Assembly (NCBI GenBank): GCA_022496185.1 | Contig: WTXG01000084.1 | Coordinates: 87,947 to 151,946, forward strand | Length of the DNA: 64,000 nucleotides | Reading direction: 5' to 3' | Source of the DNA: Multifurca ochricompacta | Lineage: Eukaryota; Basidiomycota; Agaricomycetes; Russulales; Russulaceae | Part shown: piece after piece, positions 19,620 to 32,507 of the stretch | How the letters are laid out: the number at the start of each line of letters is the position of its first letter | How positions within the stretch are numbered: position 1 is the first letter of the stretch | Notes under the pieces: model-generated | What the model was told of the DNA's origin: nothing | What the model saw: the letters and a program-made list of their open reading frames with translations, nothing else | The model's database searches: none | Program-made: the position numbers and the translations under genes

Positions 19620-22524
19620 ATCTCACAGTCATATGCCATGGTTCACTCTCAATGCAAGTGCCAAAGGTTATGGGTGGCTTCCTCTGAAGGTGGAGACTCA
19701 GGTGCAGAACAACCTGTACATCTGCTGCACCATCTTCACATGCATCTTCACCACCAGCACCAACCAAACACAAGAAATTCAACAAATGATACAAGGCAGA
19801 TGAGAGATTGGATGAAGAAGTGCTCAGTAAGTATTGTACATTTATCTTATGTGAGTTGAGATTTATGTCTGAACAGAAGCACAGATGGTGATGTGGACCT
19901 CTAGAGTCTATGAGCATTTCTCTGTGCCAAAGATTGTTTCCAAAGGTGGCATTGTGCAGTATGCATTTCATTGTTGCAAGTAAGTCTACATCATGATTTA
20001 AAGCCTGATGCACTAATTATACTAATCATTCAGTCACCCTTCAATATACATCTCCGAGTTCGACATGATGAAAGTACAAGCAATCTGGTGTGGCATGTGG
20101 ACCGATGTGATCCAAAAAATACAGCACAGAGTCAAGCATTCTCTGCATTTGCTCAAGGATCAAAGTACAATCCTGCTACACATTGAATGAAAGTGGTGCT
20201 TTGGGTCATGTGCCATAATTGACTGTTTTCAATTGTTGAGGATCAAGACCTTTTAGAGATCTTTCATGACCTTAATAACAAGTGTGTCACCCCTTCTGTG
20301 AGCAGTGTATCCCACAATGTTAGGGAGATTTTCCAAATGAGCAAGATAAAGGTGATGGAGATGCTACAGGTAAGGTTTACAATGCTTTCAGTGTCTTGCC
20401 ATCTAACTTTACCTTTCTCTCAGGCTTATGAAGGAATGCTACACATCAGTATAGATGGCTGGACAACACCTCAAGTTATTTCATTCATTGGCACTACTAT
20501 CCATTGGGTTCAGGAGGGCAAGATGACATCAATGATACTGGATTTCATCAAGTAAGTTAATCACTGGTTGTCATATAAATAATATAGTTGCTAATCATTA
20601 TACAGAGCACCAAAAGCCCATACTGGTGTTTATCTCACTGCATGCATCTCAGAATGCCTGCATGAATATGGAATCCACAATAAGGTATGTTTCAAGTTAT
20701 ATACTGTGAAAACAGAGACATTTATCTACTGTACTAGGTGCTGGCCATTGTCTGTGGTAATGCATCAAATAATGATACAATGGTGGATGAGCTTCAAGAC
20801 TTGGTTCCAAGCTTCAAGGGTCAGACAATGCATGTGTGGTGCTTTGCACACATCCTCAACTTGGTAGTGAAGGTGTGATGCAACTTGTTATTCTTTCTGT
20901 CTTGTGTTAATGAGTTTGATTGGGTTGTTTACAGGCCATCCTCTCACAGTTCAGCCAGCAGACCAAGCCATTGGAGGATGAGCATGATGAGGGGCATGAT
21001 GCCAACCTCTTCAAAGACATAGATGTCAATGACATCATTGAGGAGGACAATCTGGACAATGAAGATATAGATTTTCAACTGGACAATGACAAAGTGGACC
21101 CCACAGTCAAGGCAAGTGATGAGGCCATGATCCAGGAAGCTGTAGAGGATGTTGGTTATAGTGGCAGGATCCCAACGCTTTCTTGTGTGGAGGTCAATTT
21201 AGGACCTTCTCAGTCTTCAGGTCAGTGACATCATTAATCAGAACTGTCAGATTATTTACATCATTTTTTACATAGCTTCAGCAGCTTGCAACAAAGATAG
21301 TCCACAGCCCAACCATCAAGGCAGATCTTGAAGAATGCTGTTTGTGAAGCCAAATCAGACTGAAAATTATGGTACAAGATGTAGCTACTCAATGGAACAG
21401 CACATCAGAACTCATCGGCTGCATGCTTCAACTTTGGCCAGCACTTCAACTGCTTGTTGTAAAGCGCAAGCACAACAAAGTATGTGGCATCCACTTGAAG
21501 AGGTTTCAGTTGTCAGAGGCAGAGTGGAAGATACTTGAGCAGCTGCACCCTCTCTTAGATCTGTTCCTCAACACAACAAAGAAGATTTCTCAAAACTAAA
21601 CCCCTCTTATACATGATGTCATCCCAATTGTTGACATTCTAACTACTGCAATGGATGACTTCATTGATAATAAGTCACTCCACCTAACTGTCTGGGGAGC
21701 CACACTTTGAGGGTCACTGCTAATGAGTAAGTATTACACGCTTACTGATGATTCCTTGGTATTTGCATTGCTATGAGTAAGTCAAGATTTGCTTTCTTAT
21801 TTTTCTTATCTAATCATCTTAGTTCTTCACCCTCAACACAAGACTTCATACTTCATCAAGGCAGGATGGAAACATGAGTGGATCAAGGCAGCAGAGGACC
21901 TTGTGCAACAGGAATGGCAAGCATACAAGCCAGAAGTGCTATCTATGACATCTATGACATCAACAGCAGCATCAAGCATCACATCAAAGGTATGATTTCA
22001 AATATATGTCAAGGAGTAATTGGCAATTGCTCACTCTGCATTTAATTAGGAACCAACTGGCCTTTCAGCAAAATATTTTGGCACACTGCCTGACAAGTTT
22101 ACACCTGTTGATGCCCTGGGTGAATGGCTGTCTAATGCACCCACTGTCACCAACACTGATCTGATCACATACTGGACAGCAATGAAGGCAACAGGCCATC
22201 CACTTGCACAAATGGCTATCAACTTCCTTTCCATTCCAGGTGGGTTATTAATCACTACTTTCATTTTTGTGGTGCTGAATATACATGGCAGCAACCTCAA
22301 CTGATGTTGAATGTGTGTTTTCAAAAGGTGGTTTAACAGTCTCAAAAATGCAACATTCTCTCTTGGATGAGTCTATGTGAGCAGCTACAGTACTTGGGTC
22401 ATGGTGTGATATTCCTGATCTTATTCCTTACAATGATATAATAGCTGCTTTTAAGGATAAAGGGAAGTGGACAGGGAAGGCAAAGGCTATTATAGATATT
22501 ATTGATGACAGTGATTCTACCTAG
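19620..22524 (+). pseudogene. hAT transposase with BED zinc finger, ten exons
   Basis: Exons flank introns at 19980-20033, 20370-20423, 20552-20605, 20685-20737, 20873-20934, 21221-21275, 21777-21822, 21990-22049 and 22240-22291, plus one near 19829-19875; most are 46-63 nt with GT..AG. The protein shows a BED-like finger (SRVYEHFSVPKIVSKGG, RHDESTSNLVWHVDRC), the RNase H-like core (ISIDGWTTPQVISF, VCGNASNNDTM, HVWCFAHILNLVVKA) and the C-terminal dimerisation domain (LAQMAINFLSIP, TSTDVECVFSKGGLTVSKM). Stop TAG at 22522. A few TGA codons (near 20183, 21352, 21596, 22377) break it. The start is uncertain. Confidence 0.82.
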
Positions 22525-22679
22525 TTACAGAATATTGTAAAATTTATATAGTCACACTTGAATGTAACACAAGAGTGTTGGATGGCACCTGAGAAGGATC
22601 ACCCACAGAATTTTGATAAGACACTTTTTAGCTGAGGAAAGCCTCAGCAGCTGCATGAAATAGATTCAAAGGAAGATGT

Positions 22680-23330
22680 ACCCATGTGATGGCCATTCCC
22701 ATCCTCCAAAGCATTGGTGTTGACCCTGCACTTGAGCCCATGACATTCTCGCTCATTGACATTGCTTGTTGACTGACAGATGAAAGAAAGACATCATTAG
22801 TGATAGGACAGGTGGGGCAGTTGTGTGAAATGAAGACATACCTAAGTGATGGCCATTCCCATCCTCCAAAGCATTGGCATTGACCCTGCACTTGAGCCCA
22901 TGACATTCTTGCTCATTGATGTTGCTTGTTGACCAACAGATGAAAGAAAGACATCATTAGTGATAGGACAGGTGGGGCAGCTGTGTGAAACAGGGACATA
23001 CCTAAGTGATGGCCATTCCCATCCTCCAAAGTGTTGTTGTTAACCTTGTGCTTGAGCTGCTTGAGCTTATGATGTTCTTGCTCATTGATGTTGTTTGTTG
23101 AATGACAATGAGAGGTAGAGAGGAGATTGTCAGTGATAGGAGGGCTGGGGCAGCTGTGTGAAAGGGATGCAAATGAAGACATACCTATATGAGGCCATTC
23201 CCATCCTCCAAAGCATCCTTAACCCTGCACTTGAGTTTGTGACATTCTTGCTCATTGATGTTGTTTGTTGACTGATGGAAAGAGAAATGAGGTCATTGGT
23301 GATAGGAGGGCTGGGGCAGCTGTTATAACT
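22680..23330. repeat. Tandem repeat, about 160-bp unit, four copies
   Basis: The word GGCCATTCCCATCC recurs at 22691, 22851, 23011 and 23192, giving periods of 160, 160 and 181. Each unit also carries CACTTGAG, TTGCTCATTGA and GATAGGA..GGGGCAG. It lies between the transposase stop and the right hAT terminus. Short ORFs in it, on the minus strand, are repeat translations, not genes. Confidence 0.85.
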
Positions 23331-26300
23331 CAATAGCAGGGGAGGGACCAGAGCCAATAAACTGTCTTTGAAGGATCACCATTGTCATGGACATTCTATA
23401 GGCATTACTAGGAGAGATATCTGGGTTGAACTGCCTCTGAAGAAGAGCCAGAAAGTCATTGTCTGCTATCTGAGAGAAAGTGGAGGCCCAGAGTGGAAAA
23501 AAGGAGTAAGAGTACATGTAAACCTGCAAGTACTCAGATCCACGCAAGTATAGGACTCACAGCTCTGGGTGATCTGTGGGAACATACTTGCACAGATCTG
23601 AGTATGACATTTTCTTATCTAAATACCCGCAAGTTTGGATCCAGGTAACTCATGAGTGCACTTGTGCTAGGCCCTATGCCTGTCCATCCTCCCATCAAAT
23701 TTTCAAGCCATACCTGGCCTCTCCCATATCATACACCCCCATTCCATCATAAGTGCAATAGGCCACAAAACCATTCTAATGACATTGCTACACAAAACAT
23801 TTTATATATCATGCACCACTGACTCAATTGACATTAGTATAGGCTCTAATTGAAGCTTAGATGCTACACTATCATCTATCAATTTCTACTAATTTTGGAA
23901 ATTATTCTCATTGTGTGGTAGGTCAATCTCTTCAGGATGGCCAAACATTGGAATGGTTTTGTGGGTTACTGTACTTTACAAGGCACCAATTCACAACTAT
24001 TTAAATGGCCTTCTTTGTGCACTCTTGCCTCAAGACAGAACATAAATTTAATTGCATTCAGCTACAGCCTGTGCTAGTAATCTACTTTGGTCAATAATGG
24101 ACCACTTTCCACAGTCCTTAATGCACCCAACTACACATTTTATCTGATTGAGACCAACAAATTCTGTAGGCCCCAAGTCTTTGTAGTAGTTGATCCCACA
24201 TTGATTAGTGGCTGGCTCTGAAATTTTGACCTGACTGATGAATGCATAGATAAAAGAATCAGCCTTGATGTTATGTATAGGGGAGTGAGGGATATCAACA
24301 ATGACAAAGCAAAGAATTTTCCCAAAGAAATCTTGCAGATGAAACTCTGGTGCTCTATGTGGTAGATGAGCAAATTTGTCAACAGCAAGTTGATACTGGA
24401 GTATGAGTAAGTTAATATGCACAAAATAGTTTAGTGGGAGGCTTACCTGGACAAATGACTTATCTTGACTGTCAGATCTGAGTGGAACAAAGTCATGAGC
24501 ATGCATAACATCACCACCCTCCAGCTGGCATGCATGGCCATATTGGGCAAATTGAGTATTCTGGGGTATAAGCTCCTGAATGACTGATGCAGGCTTGTTA
24601 AAGCAAGTGGCTAGGGTGGCAATGAGCTTCATCCTCAGAGGAGTGGAGAGGGTTTCCATAGGTCCCTTGGGGGGAGTAAGAATAAATAATGGGTCTGGCT
24701 CACTATGATAAGCATGTGGGCTCATCAACATGACTGAAGACTTACATGAAGGCAATTTGACATCTGTATCATGATGGACAGGAGGTGAGAGTCTAAGTTT
24801 TTCATGCAAGCCATAGAGGAGGGTTATGTGCATCAACTGTGCACAGGAGGTAACATACTTGTTGATGTTTGCATAGGGAAACTGTTGGCTCCTGACATTA
24901 TGGAGGATGTCACCACAATGGTGCTCCATTGGAAATGCCCAATAAGCCCAGACTGGACCCATAGCCCTGATAGTTGGTGCAATTTGAAGCAGCACATGGA
25001 CAGTGATGGGACAACAAGCTACACATAGTGGATCATGTTGGTAGTATAGACTGTTAATCTATCAGATGGCATCCTGTTGGCAACAAGAAACACATACCAT
25101 TTGTACTTCTGTACCCAACTCTGGAAACCTCTCTCAAGGTCATTAACTTGATTTTGGGTGATTTTGAATTCAAGGCAGAGTGTTAGCAGTTGAACTAATT
25201 CCATGAAGTGTTTGTAGTACTGTGGACACACAAATCAGCCTCTGAGGAGAGTAGGGGCAATGTATAATGTCCAGATTGAATGAGTTTCAGCAATCATCTG
25301 CACTTTCTCTGATGCTATATTTGGAACCCTAGAGCCAAATGGTGCAGGCATAGTTTTTCCTGCATTGGCAGTGGCCTCTCCAATAGCCTCCCATACTGTT
25401 GGCACCAACACATAGCCTTCATCATGATGGGAAATATCTTTAAACTTTCCAGTCCAGAAGAGAATCAGGTTGGGAATGAGATTAGTCCATATGAGATGCA
25501 TGAAGTTGTAAGGGAAGGACATGGGAAAAGAGAGGGAGCTTCAGGTGCTGAGCAGTGGCAAACCTTTGATGCCATACTTGGTTGCAAGGTCTTCATAATC
25601 TGTGTTGGTTGATGTGTACTGGACTTCCTTTGCTTGCTCCATGAATGTTGTGTGATCTCATAGTGGAAGTGCACATGGGTTGTATTGCTCCTGTGAGCCT
25701 GGGAAGCCATCACAGCACAAGGGAACATAGTGCATTGTCACTTGTGAGGATGGAATGCAGACTCCTTTGATTGTACACATGCAGCATGGAGAGATTGCAT
25801 TGTGGCCCTTCATGCACATAATCATTGAGATGGCTGGTATATCACCAAAGACAACAATCAGATATGCATGTAGGAGGAAGACATCCTTGGTGATTGCATC
25901 AAAAGCAGAAACACCAACCTCAAGCTGCAGAAGTTCCTGGACTAGGGGCCATAAAAATGAATCAAAATTGCAGGGTTTCTTTTGTCCAGGGATCACTCCA
26001 ATTGAAATAATGTTCTGCTTGAGAAACCACTCTTCAGGAGGGAGGTTATAGTTGAATAGAATGATTGGCCATGACAGTCTTGGTATGGTGCTTGAAGGGA
26101 CCAAAGCCATCTGCAGATAACCCAAGTGCAATGTCATGAGGATCAGAAAAGAACCATATTGGGAGCTCTTCATCACTGATTGTAATGAATGTCTCTCAGA
26201 GTGAATAATAATGAGTACCATCAAAGATGTCAGTTATTTTTGTTGGGTCAGTTTTGTGTTTGGACTGGTACTGCATTTTCATTGCATAGGAAGTACTCAC

Positions 26301-27205
26301 AAGTATTGCACAGAGACAGGGAATAATGGGAAGATACTCATAAACTGCCTATGGTGTTGTCCCATCAGCTTTATAGTGGTCAGTGTTGCATTTGGGGCAT
26401 TTCTTGAGGGTTTCATATGGGCAAGTATAGCAGACACATGAGGAGGGGCAATAGTGATAGTGCACAGGCTGGAAACCAGAGAGAAACTGAATGTGTTTCT
26501 CTGTATTCTTCAGGGAGTCTATTGAAGAATGAGGGAAAGTGAAGCAAAGTTTGTTGAACACTTTGTCAGTGAGGCATTCCTCAAGTGTGAGGGCATAGGC
26601 ACAGAGGAGAGTCAGGTCACTCTCATCCAGGATATTGCCCTCTGTAAGGGCATCCATCAGACATCAGTAAGTTATGGCTCTGCACCTGGCATTTCATATT
26701 CACCTTCATCTTCCTGGAAGTCTTCATTGCTGTTGAAATCATCATCCTCCATGGCCCTGTCTTCTTGCATGACCTGATTTTCTTCTGTGACCTCATCTTC
26801 CTCATCACTCTCCTCAACAATAAACTGCCACACATGGTTCTTCCCCCATTGTTGTAAGCCAACTTGCTCAACACAATGAGCAATGCAATGGGAGCAGTGT
26901 AAGTTGGATAGACCATACTTGTCAGCATCACCACCAAGGGGTGGCACAAATGGTGGCAAGGGTAGGGATCAGCAAGGGTTTTCATACCCACATGGGTAAG
27001 CACCATGGGTTTTGACAGGTATGGGTACAGGTATACAACTCCCAACCCGCCAGAAACCCATACCTGCACAGCAGGTTTGGTGGGTATAAGTGGTCATTGG
27101 TCATTGACAAGATCAGCAGAAATGTAATGATAAAATACATCTGTAGCAAACAAATGACAAGATTAAATTTGATGTATGCTACAGGGTTTCTGTAAATATA
27201 TTCTA

Positions 27206-27413
27206 GTGTTATCCTATGAAATATCAAAGCAGATCAACAGTGCGATGTAAAATAAAAGTGTTATCAGTGATCCACTCTCTTGAAAATCATGATGCAACTG
27301 TTTTATTAATGCATGATCAATTCTGCTGGTCTGGCACTATCTAAAATACACTCTAGACTACTTTAGACTATTCTATAATCTAATTATCAATTTATTTTAC
27401 TGAAACAAGGCCT
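27206..27413. repeat. Dispersed repeat R2, copy 2
   Basis: Aligned with 15971-16181 and 41437-41592; shares CTATGAAATA, TTATCAGTGATCCACTCTC, TCTAGACTACTTTAGACTAT and TAATTATCAATT. Non-coding, inside the non-autonomous hAT. Confidence 0.7.
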
Positions 27414-27544
27414 GTGTGTATCTACAGGCTGCATAGAGCAGTGACTACATTGCATTGCATGGACCAGCATATTGGTCTGATCTCCTTCCTATTAAGGAAG
27501 GTTGACTTAACAATCACAGCTTTGATTTTCCATTGGTCCGACAA

Positions 27545-27770
27545 GATTGTGATCACACATAGATAATACAACAGAAACATGTTCACAAATTAATTAGATA
27601 CATAGAATATACATCTAAGATCTGACATATGATCAAATTACATCATTAAACAAGATAACAAGATAACATGTTCATTTAATCTAGTAGCTGATATAGTACA
27701 TCTAAAGTACAAGCCTGCACCATGCCTGTTCCACAAAATGAAATAAAATAATAATGTAAATAAAGAATAA
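27545..27770. repeat. MULE-terminus-like sequence
   Basis: Contains GATCACACATAGATAA, CTGACATATGATCAAATTAC, TTCATTTAATCTAGTAGC, TGATATAGTACATCTA and CACCATGCCTGTTCCA, the order found in the MULE left repeat (28790-29005) and at 41690-41990. Confidence 0.65.
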
Positions 27771-28695
27771 ACTTAATCTTCTGAACATAAATCAGCAATT
27801 ATTGAGGGATCCTGAGTAGCCACAAATGAACATGTTGTGTATCTCCTTGACTGGGATGGCCTGGGCTGGTTATCTGAAATGTGTGATGCAAGCAAAGAAC
27901 TTGCACACATTTACACAGGTAACCTGTGGGTTACCCATACCTGTAGCAATGGGTATGGGTATGGGTACAGGTACCAATGAAGATACCCAGGGGTTACCCC
28001 TGCTATTCACTAGGCAAGGGTGGTTTGGGGAGGCCATTGTTGACTCCAGACAGTCCTGCCTTGCCCATCTGCAAGTCCAAAATTCCTTCTAGAATGACCT
28101 GCAATGAACAACCTTGATTGTTGACATTTCCTGTGTGGTCATTAGGTATTGCCTGTGATAGAGTTATGTGCAGGGTCCTCCACTAATGAAAGGGCTTGTC
28201 AAACAGGAGTATGGCATCCAATGACCTGTTGCTTCAGGGAAGTGCAAGAGGATGTCTTTTGTCCAGTCTTCTGTATCAAGGACTGGTTCTGTGCAAGGAT
28301 ACTTGACATCAAAAGTGAAGAACCATGCCCAGCCTCATGCCACCTTTCAGTCTTTTGGGTGACTAACCTGCCACAGTTACATGCACAGAGACATTTAGCA
28401 GTCATGACTGAGGAACAGACAAATGTTGATATTGTTCAGAATGTCCAGTCCTTGAGTATCCTCAGGTATCCAGCTAGAGTTGGCCACTTACATTTACAAA
28501 GCAACAGTCCATGTCAAGCAGTACACCAGCAGATCCACACATAACCAACCAACTTGTCCATTTGCATCAGATCCATCAGGCATTGAGCACATGCCATGGA
28601 TCAAATGGAAGTCATAGTCTGTAACATCAAGCATCCAATGAAGGGCTATCATGCAATTGTCAAGAATGTTCTGCCTCTGCAGGACACTTTAAGTG

Positions 28696-29005
28696 ACTGG
28701 ATGCAATTTGTCCAGCACTTTGACAAATCACATGATGTAAAGTAAACAACAGCAAATTCTGTTGAACCAAGATAGTGGTTCAGAGGTTCTGGGATAGTGT
28801 TTCAACATAATTATGATCACACATAGATAACACAAGTCAAAAACACATTCATTTAATCTAGTAGCCAGTATAGTACATAGATCTGCTATAGATAAAGCAG
28901 TTGCTATCACATTATTCTGCATCTAAGCCTCTAAGTCTAATTAAGGTGAGATAGCTAGTAGTGATGTAGTATCTAGTACAAGTTGCACTATGCCTGTTCC
29001 ATGAA
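28696..29005. repeat. MULE left terminal inverted repeat
   Basis: Inverted partner of 32508-32871. Contains TTGAACCAAGATAGTGGTTC, itself a short palindrome-like word, and GATAACACAAG; homology ends near GCCTGTTCC. Confidence 0.85.
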
Positions 29006-29399
29006 TTCAACAATAAAGGGCAATTTTATCACATTGGAGTCATGTACTTCAGTTTTGGGCATTTGACAGCAGGAAACCATTTTTTTAGTACATAGAATAA
29101 AATATGCAAGCTGTATTATACATTACATGGAATGTAGAAGTAAATCATCATGAATCTAAGTTCTTACCTCAGATTTGATATCCCATGGTGTTCTGTGAGG
29201 TCTGTGCAGCCTCACAATCACCAGCATGGGCCCAGGTGCATGGTCATCATGTTCCTGTCTTCTCTAGATGTTGAACATCCTTTGCCAGACGACTAGCATT
29301 GGCTCTGATGTCCTGTGACACCATGCTGTTGATCCAGATTCGATTTTTGTGCAGGAGTTGCAATCAGATAATCTTGGCTGCCTCAACAAGCTTGTCTGC

Positions 29400-32222
29400 C
29401 CATGACAAAAGTGCATTAATCTTGATTCGTAGTTTTGATGAGAATGAGTAGCTGTTCTGATGATTGTTTGAGTAATTGATGTACCTCTTCCTCAAGATCA
29501 CTCTCATCTCCACCATTGAGCAGTCCTTGTACCTCTTCCATGTCAAGTTTGGCCAACAATGACAATTCTTCAGTACTTGTTGACATCACACTCTGTGGCT
29601 GCTTGCCTAGCATCCCCTCAAGATCAAACTCTTCCATTGGCCTTCCACCAGCATATCTGGATTTCCCATCCAAACATGATCATCTCCATCAGTGATACTG
29701 CCTTCATCTGGATCCAGGTGCTCAACCTTCATCCCTTCAATATTGGATACAAGAGCAGGGTGGCGATAAAGTGGCAAAACACAGTGACAGAAAACTTGAC
29801 ACCAGAAGCACATGGGGGGAGGTTGTACTGATTGGACAAGATGTTTACAGAGGTGCTGGCTCTGATACTTTTGCTGTCCACAATTGCATGTCCACATAGT
29901 AACATCTGTAACATAGATATTCTTACTGATGGATGCTTCCATGAGCTGTTTCCAAGACACCTTGAAGTACTGTTGATAGGTTGAAAGTGGCTTTGAGCGG
30001 CCCAAACAATATGTGTCTTCAAGGACTTCTGCATGTGCAATGTACTCGGGTGTGACTTTAGTTATGAGAATCCAGACAAGCTAATCAAGGCAAGGTTGAA
30101 GCATGTGGTGCAGGTGATTGTGCTTTAACTGCCTCCAGAGGTTTTCAGTTCCCATTGTTGTTTGCCACTAAGATATGTATGGAGATGTCAAGCATGCCCA
30201 GAGTTTCCACTTGGGTAGCACATACCACACGGTCCAAAGGTATCCCCACACTTCCTGAAGTCCCCATTGGTGACAGAACTGATACATTTCTATGACAGCA
30301 CACTTGTGAATTTCTGTTGCACTGCATGGTCCCTCATTTTGTTCAGAAAAAGCCAGATGCTGACAGAAGTGTTTTGTGAATAGATGAAGGATTGGTTTTC
30401 TGTGGGGCACTGGGCAAAATACATATGTGATGTCCTTCACTTCTGCCTCACCCTCTTCAAAATCCCATTCTGGATCATCTTTGTCTTCCTCATCCAACTC
30501 TGAGCCTGGATCAGAATCAGAACCAAGCCATTCATCGAGCTCGTCTATCAGATCGCCACCCTCATCCAACAACCCATCAAGATCCAGCTCAACCCCCTCA
30601 TTACTTGATGGAGATGGATTGGTGTTAGTGGTGGGTAGCTGGGATGGATGGAGTGATTTATTGGATATTGGGATTGGGGGAATTTGGATGGTTAGCCACT
30701 CCTTCAGAGGCATATTGAGTGTTTGTAAGACTCCATTTAGGCATACTACAAGTCGAGGAATTGCTTTTGTAGCAATATAATGTGTTCCAGGCTGTCAATT
30801 TTTGTCATAATGAATTTTAAACACAAGGCATGCAGACACAAACCTTATCACTAGATTGATGAACCAGGATGAATGATTTGTCAATCCAGCTGAACTTGGC
30901 TTTTGCAATTTCGACATTATAGGGTGCTGGGGCATGTTGTAGGATTGACAAGCACATCTTGACTGCTCAGATGGCATGCCAATAGCAAATCTGATGCTTT
31001 GCATCTGGTATGACAGCAAGAAATGCATTTATTTCTGACCAATCCTTGTCTGTAAGTGTAAAAATAATCCACAAATTCCAATGAATGTTGATGTATGAAA
31101 TGAAACAGCTGAGAAATAGTTCTTTGGCACCCAGTTCACCAATGTTTGACTGGATCAGGAGATATCCAAGAGGTAACCCTGACCCATAGATTTCACTGAG
31201 AAGTGCAAAAACTTCAAAACGCACTCCATTTGTGTTCCCTGGCCATTGTCAGGTCAGCTTCAAGTTGTTATTTGTAAATGGAAGACTCACATGCAGAATC
31301 TAACTGTAGTTCATGGAGATGCCCTCCCCATTGACAAAGAATTTTGGGTAGTGCAAATGCAATAACTGTGATCCCCTCCTCCTCTTCAATGGGTATTGAT
31401 TCCATGGTGTACTGGTGATCTGGTGATGGCATTTTAAACTCTTCAAGAAGGAGCCATGCTGACTGGACTTCATCCTCATCCCTTTTCCAGGTATGACTGG
31501 ACAATCATGACCATAACTGATAGATAAATTTGTGCATGAAGGATGGCTTTAGATGCTTCTTCAGAATCTCAGTCCAGAGCTTATTGTAAGATGTGAGGAT
31601 TTTGTAGACAAGACCCAATGATGTTTACTTACCTGTGTTGGGGTTAATTTGAGGTTAATTTGGATGTATCACTCAACTTCTTCTGGGATATTAATAGGAC
31701 AATATGGGACATGATCTTCACAGTGTGTTAATTTAATGAAGACAACACTAGAATGGTCAGATAAGGTTATATGTATCCAACCAGAGCAGTCAAAGGTTTC
31801 CATTGATTCTTTATCATGATTTTTGACACCTTCTTGGTGGCTCTTTGATGGGGCATGCTGCCAATCAGTATTTTGGGCACAAGTGTAGATGTAACATGTT
31901 GATGTGCCCACAGATCATTTGTGGTCATATTTACTCTGGTAACTGATACAAAGAGATTCATAATTTTGTAATGAAAAGAAGGAAGTGTTACACACAGGAA
32001 CCAATAACTCATCACTTCCCACATCAGATTGACAATGGCATCTGCACACTCCCTCCTAACAGTGTAACCCACTAGATCCTTGATATTCACATTTGCTTCA
32101 ACCTTGATCACATCTTTCTGCCTTCCCAGGAAAGTCAAAAATTCATTCAGTGGCAAGACAGATAAGCTTTCACCTGACACATCCTGAACCCCATTAGTTT
32201 CAGAGTTCTGAACCTTCTCCAA
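29400..32222 (-). pseudogene. MULE transposase with SWIM zinc finger
   Basis: Minus-strand fragments in the order of basidiomycete MULE transposases: an N-terminal region (LNEFLTFLGRQ, VGYTVRREC), the DDE-type core (GVRFEVFALLSEIYGSGLPL, IFTLTDKDWSEINAFLAV, AKHQICYWHAI; the TDKD Asp and the C-W-H motif are kept), an acidic insertion (Asp/Glu/Ser-rich, about 30480-30600), HRKPILHLFTKHFC, GYLWTVWYVLPKWKLWA, ILITKVTPEYIAHAEVL, and the SWIM finger WTCNCGQQKYQSQHLCKHLV (about 29840-29900), ending TDGDDHVWMGNPD. Multiple stops and frame changes disable it. Confidence 0.82.
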
Positions 32223-32507
32223 GTTCTTCTTGGCCTGTCTATTGCCTTTTGCCGTTATTATGCAGAGAGAACATGTTGCACTTCACATTAAAACATTTGC
32301 CTTCAGTGGAAATCTTTTGAGACCTAGGGACTTCTTGCATTTTGAGCACCTCTTTGAGTCCACCATCTCCAGATAGCTATGAGGTGGGCTTGGGAGAAGT
32401 GAGGCACATTAGGATGGGTGTTGATAGCTGGGATCAATTGAGATAACCAAGTATCAGAATGTCTGCCAAAACAATCAACAATGTATTGTTTGTCTCTATG
32501 TACATCA

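Larger units (their letters stand above)
16860..23676 (+). mobile_element. hAT element, complete with 8-bp target duplication
   Basis: Bounded by a perfect 8-bp duplication TGCCTGTC (16852-16859 and 23677-23684), the hAT hallmark. Tips TAGGGCATAGCA (left) and, inverted, TAGGGCCTAGCA (right) match. Subterminal regions hold many short inverted words (GATCTGTGGGAAAATACTTG on the left; a similar block at 23565-23610). It is 6817 bp and encodes an intron-containing BED-finger transposase in its middle. A solo right-type end of the same family lies at about 40985-41186. Confidence 0.9.
16230..23971 (+). mobile_element. Deleted Tc1-like element G, split by a hAT
   Basis: Inverted repeats of about 210 bp at 16230-16442 and 23761-23971 (both contain CCAATGTTTGGCCATCCTGA and GACCTACCACACAATGAGAA). 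The right end reads ..GTTACTG followed by TA (23972-23973); the left end is less clear. Each repeat carries, near its inner edge, an inverted copy of its outer tip (GGAATGGTTTTGTGG). Only an N-terminal transposase fragment remains. Without the hAT and one duplication it would be about 0.9 kb. Confidence 0.75.
26963..28012. mobile_element. Non-autonomous hAT-like element inside the Tnp2 gene
   Basis: 1050 bp flanked by an 8-bp duplication GGCAAGGG (26955-26962 and 28013-28020). Tips TAGGGATCAGCA and, inverted, TAGTGAATAGCA are related. Subterminal parts are rich in GGGTATGGGTA/TACCCATACC words. No coding sequence. It contains repeat R2 (27206-27413) and MULE-terminus-like sequence (about 27545-27770), so it is composite. 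Its removal rejoins the Tnp2 reading frame (GLPKPPLPPFVPP). Confidence 0.82.
24048..28405 (-). pseudogene. CMC/CACTA-superfamily (Plavaka-like) Tnp2 transposase
   Basis: Minus-strand remnant of a large cut-and-paste transposase of the Tnp2 family seen in basidiomycetes. In order: Cys-rich N-terminus (CLCACNCGRLVTQ, about 28390), Pro/acidic linker (PPLPPFVPPLGGDADKYG then Glu/Asp-rich), a CxxC region (CYTCPYETLKKCPKCNTDHY), the catalytic-domain block (SWPIILFNYNLPPEEWF, IISIGVIPG, FDSFLWPLVQELLQLEVG, YLIVVFGDIPAISMIMCMKG), then FPYNFMHLIWTNLIPNLILF, SIWTLYIAPTLLRG and VWAYWAFPMEHHCGDIL. Several stops and frame changes. The frame reads straight through once 26963-28012 is removed. Element ends were not identified. 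Confidence 0.82.

Noticed and set aside
19507..20013. 168-codon minus-strand ORF across the start of the hAT gene
   Set aside because: It opposes exons with clear BED-finger coding and splice sites; no recognisable content.
22680..23330. Regular repeats suggestive of a CRISPR array
   Set aside because: Units are about 160 bp with no short-repeat/spacer alternation, in a eukaryotic transposon.
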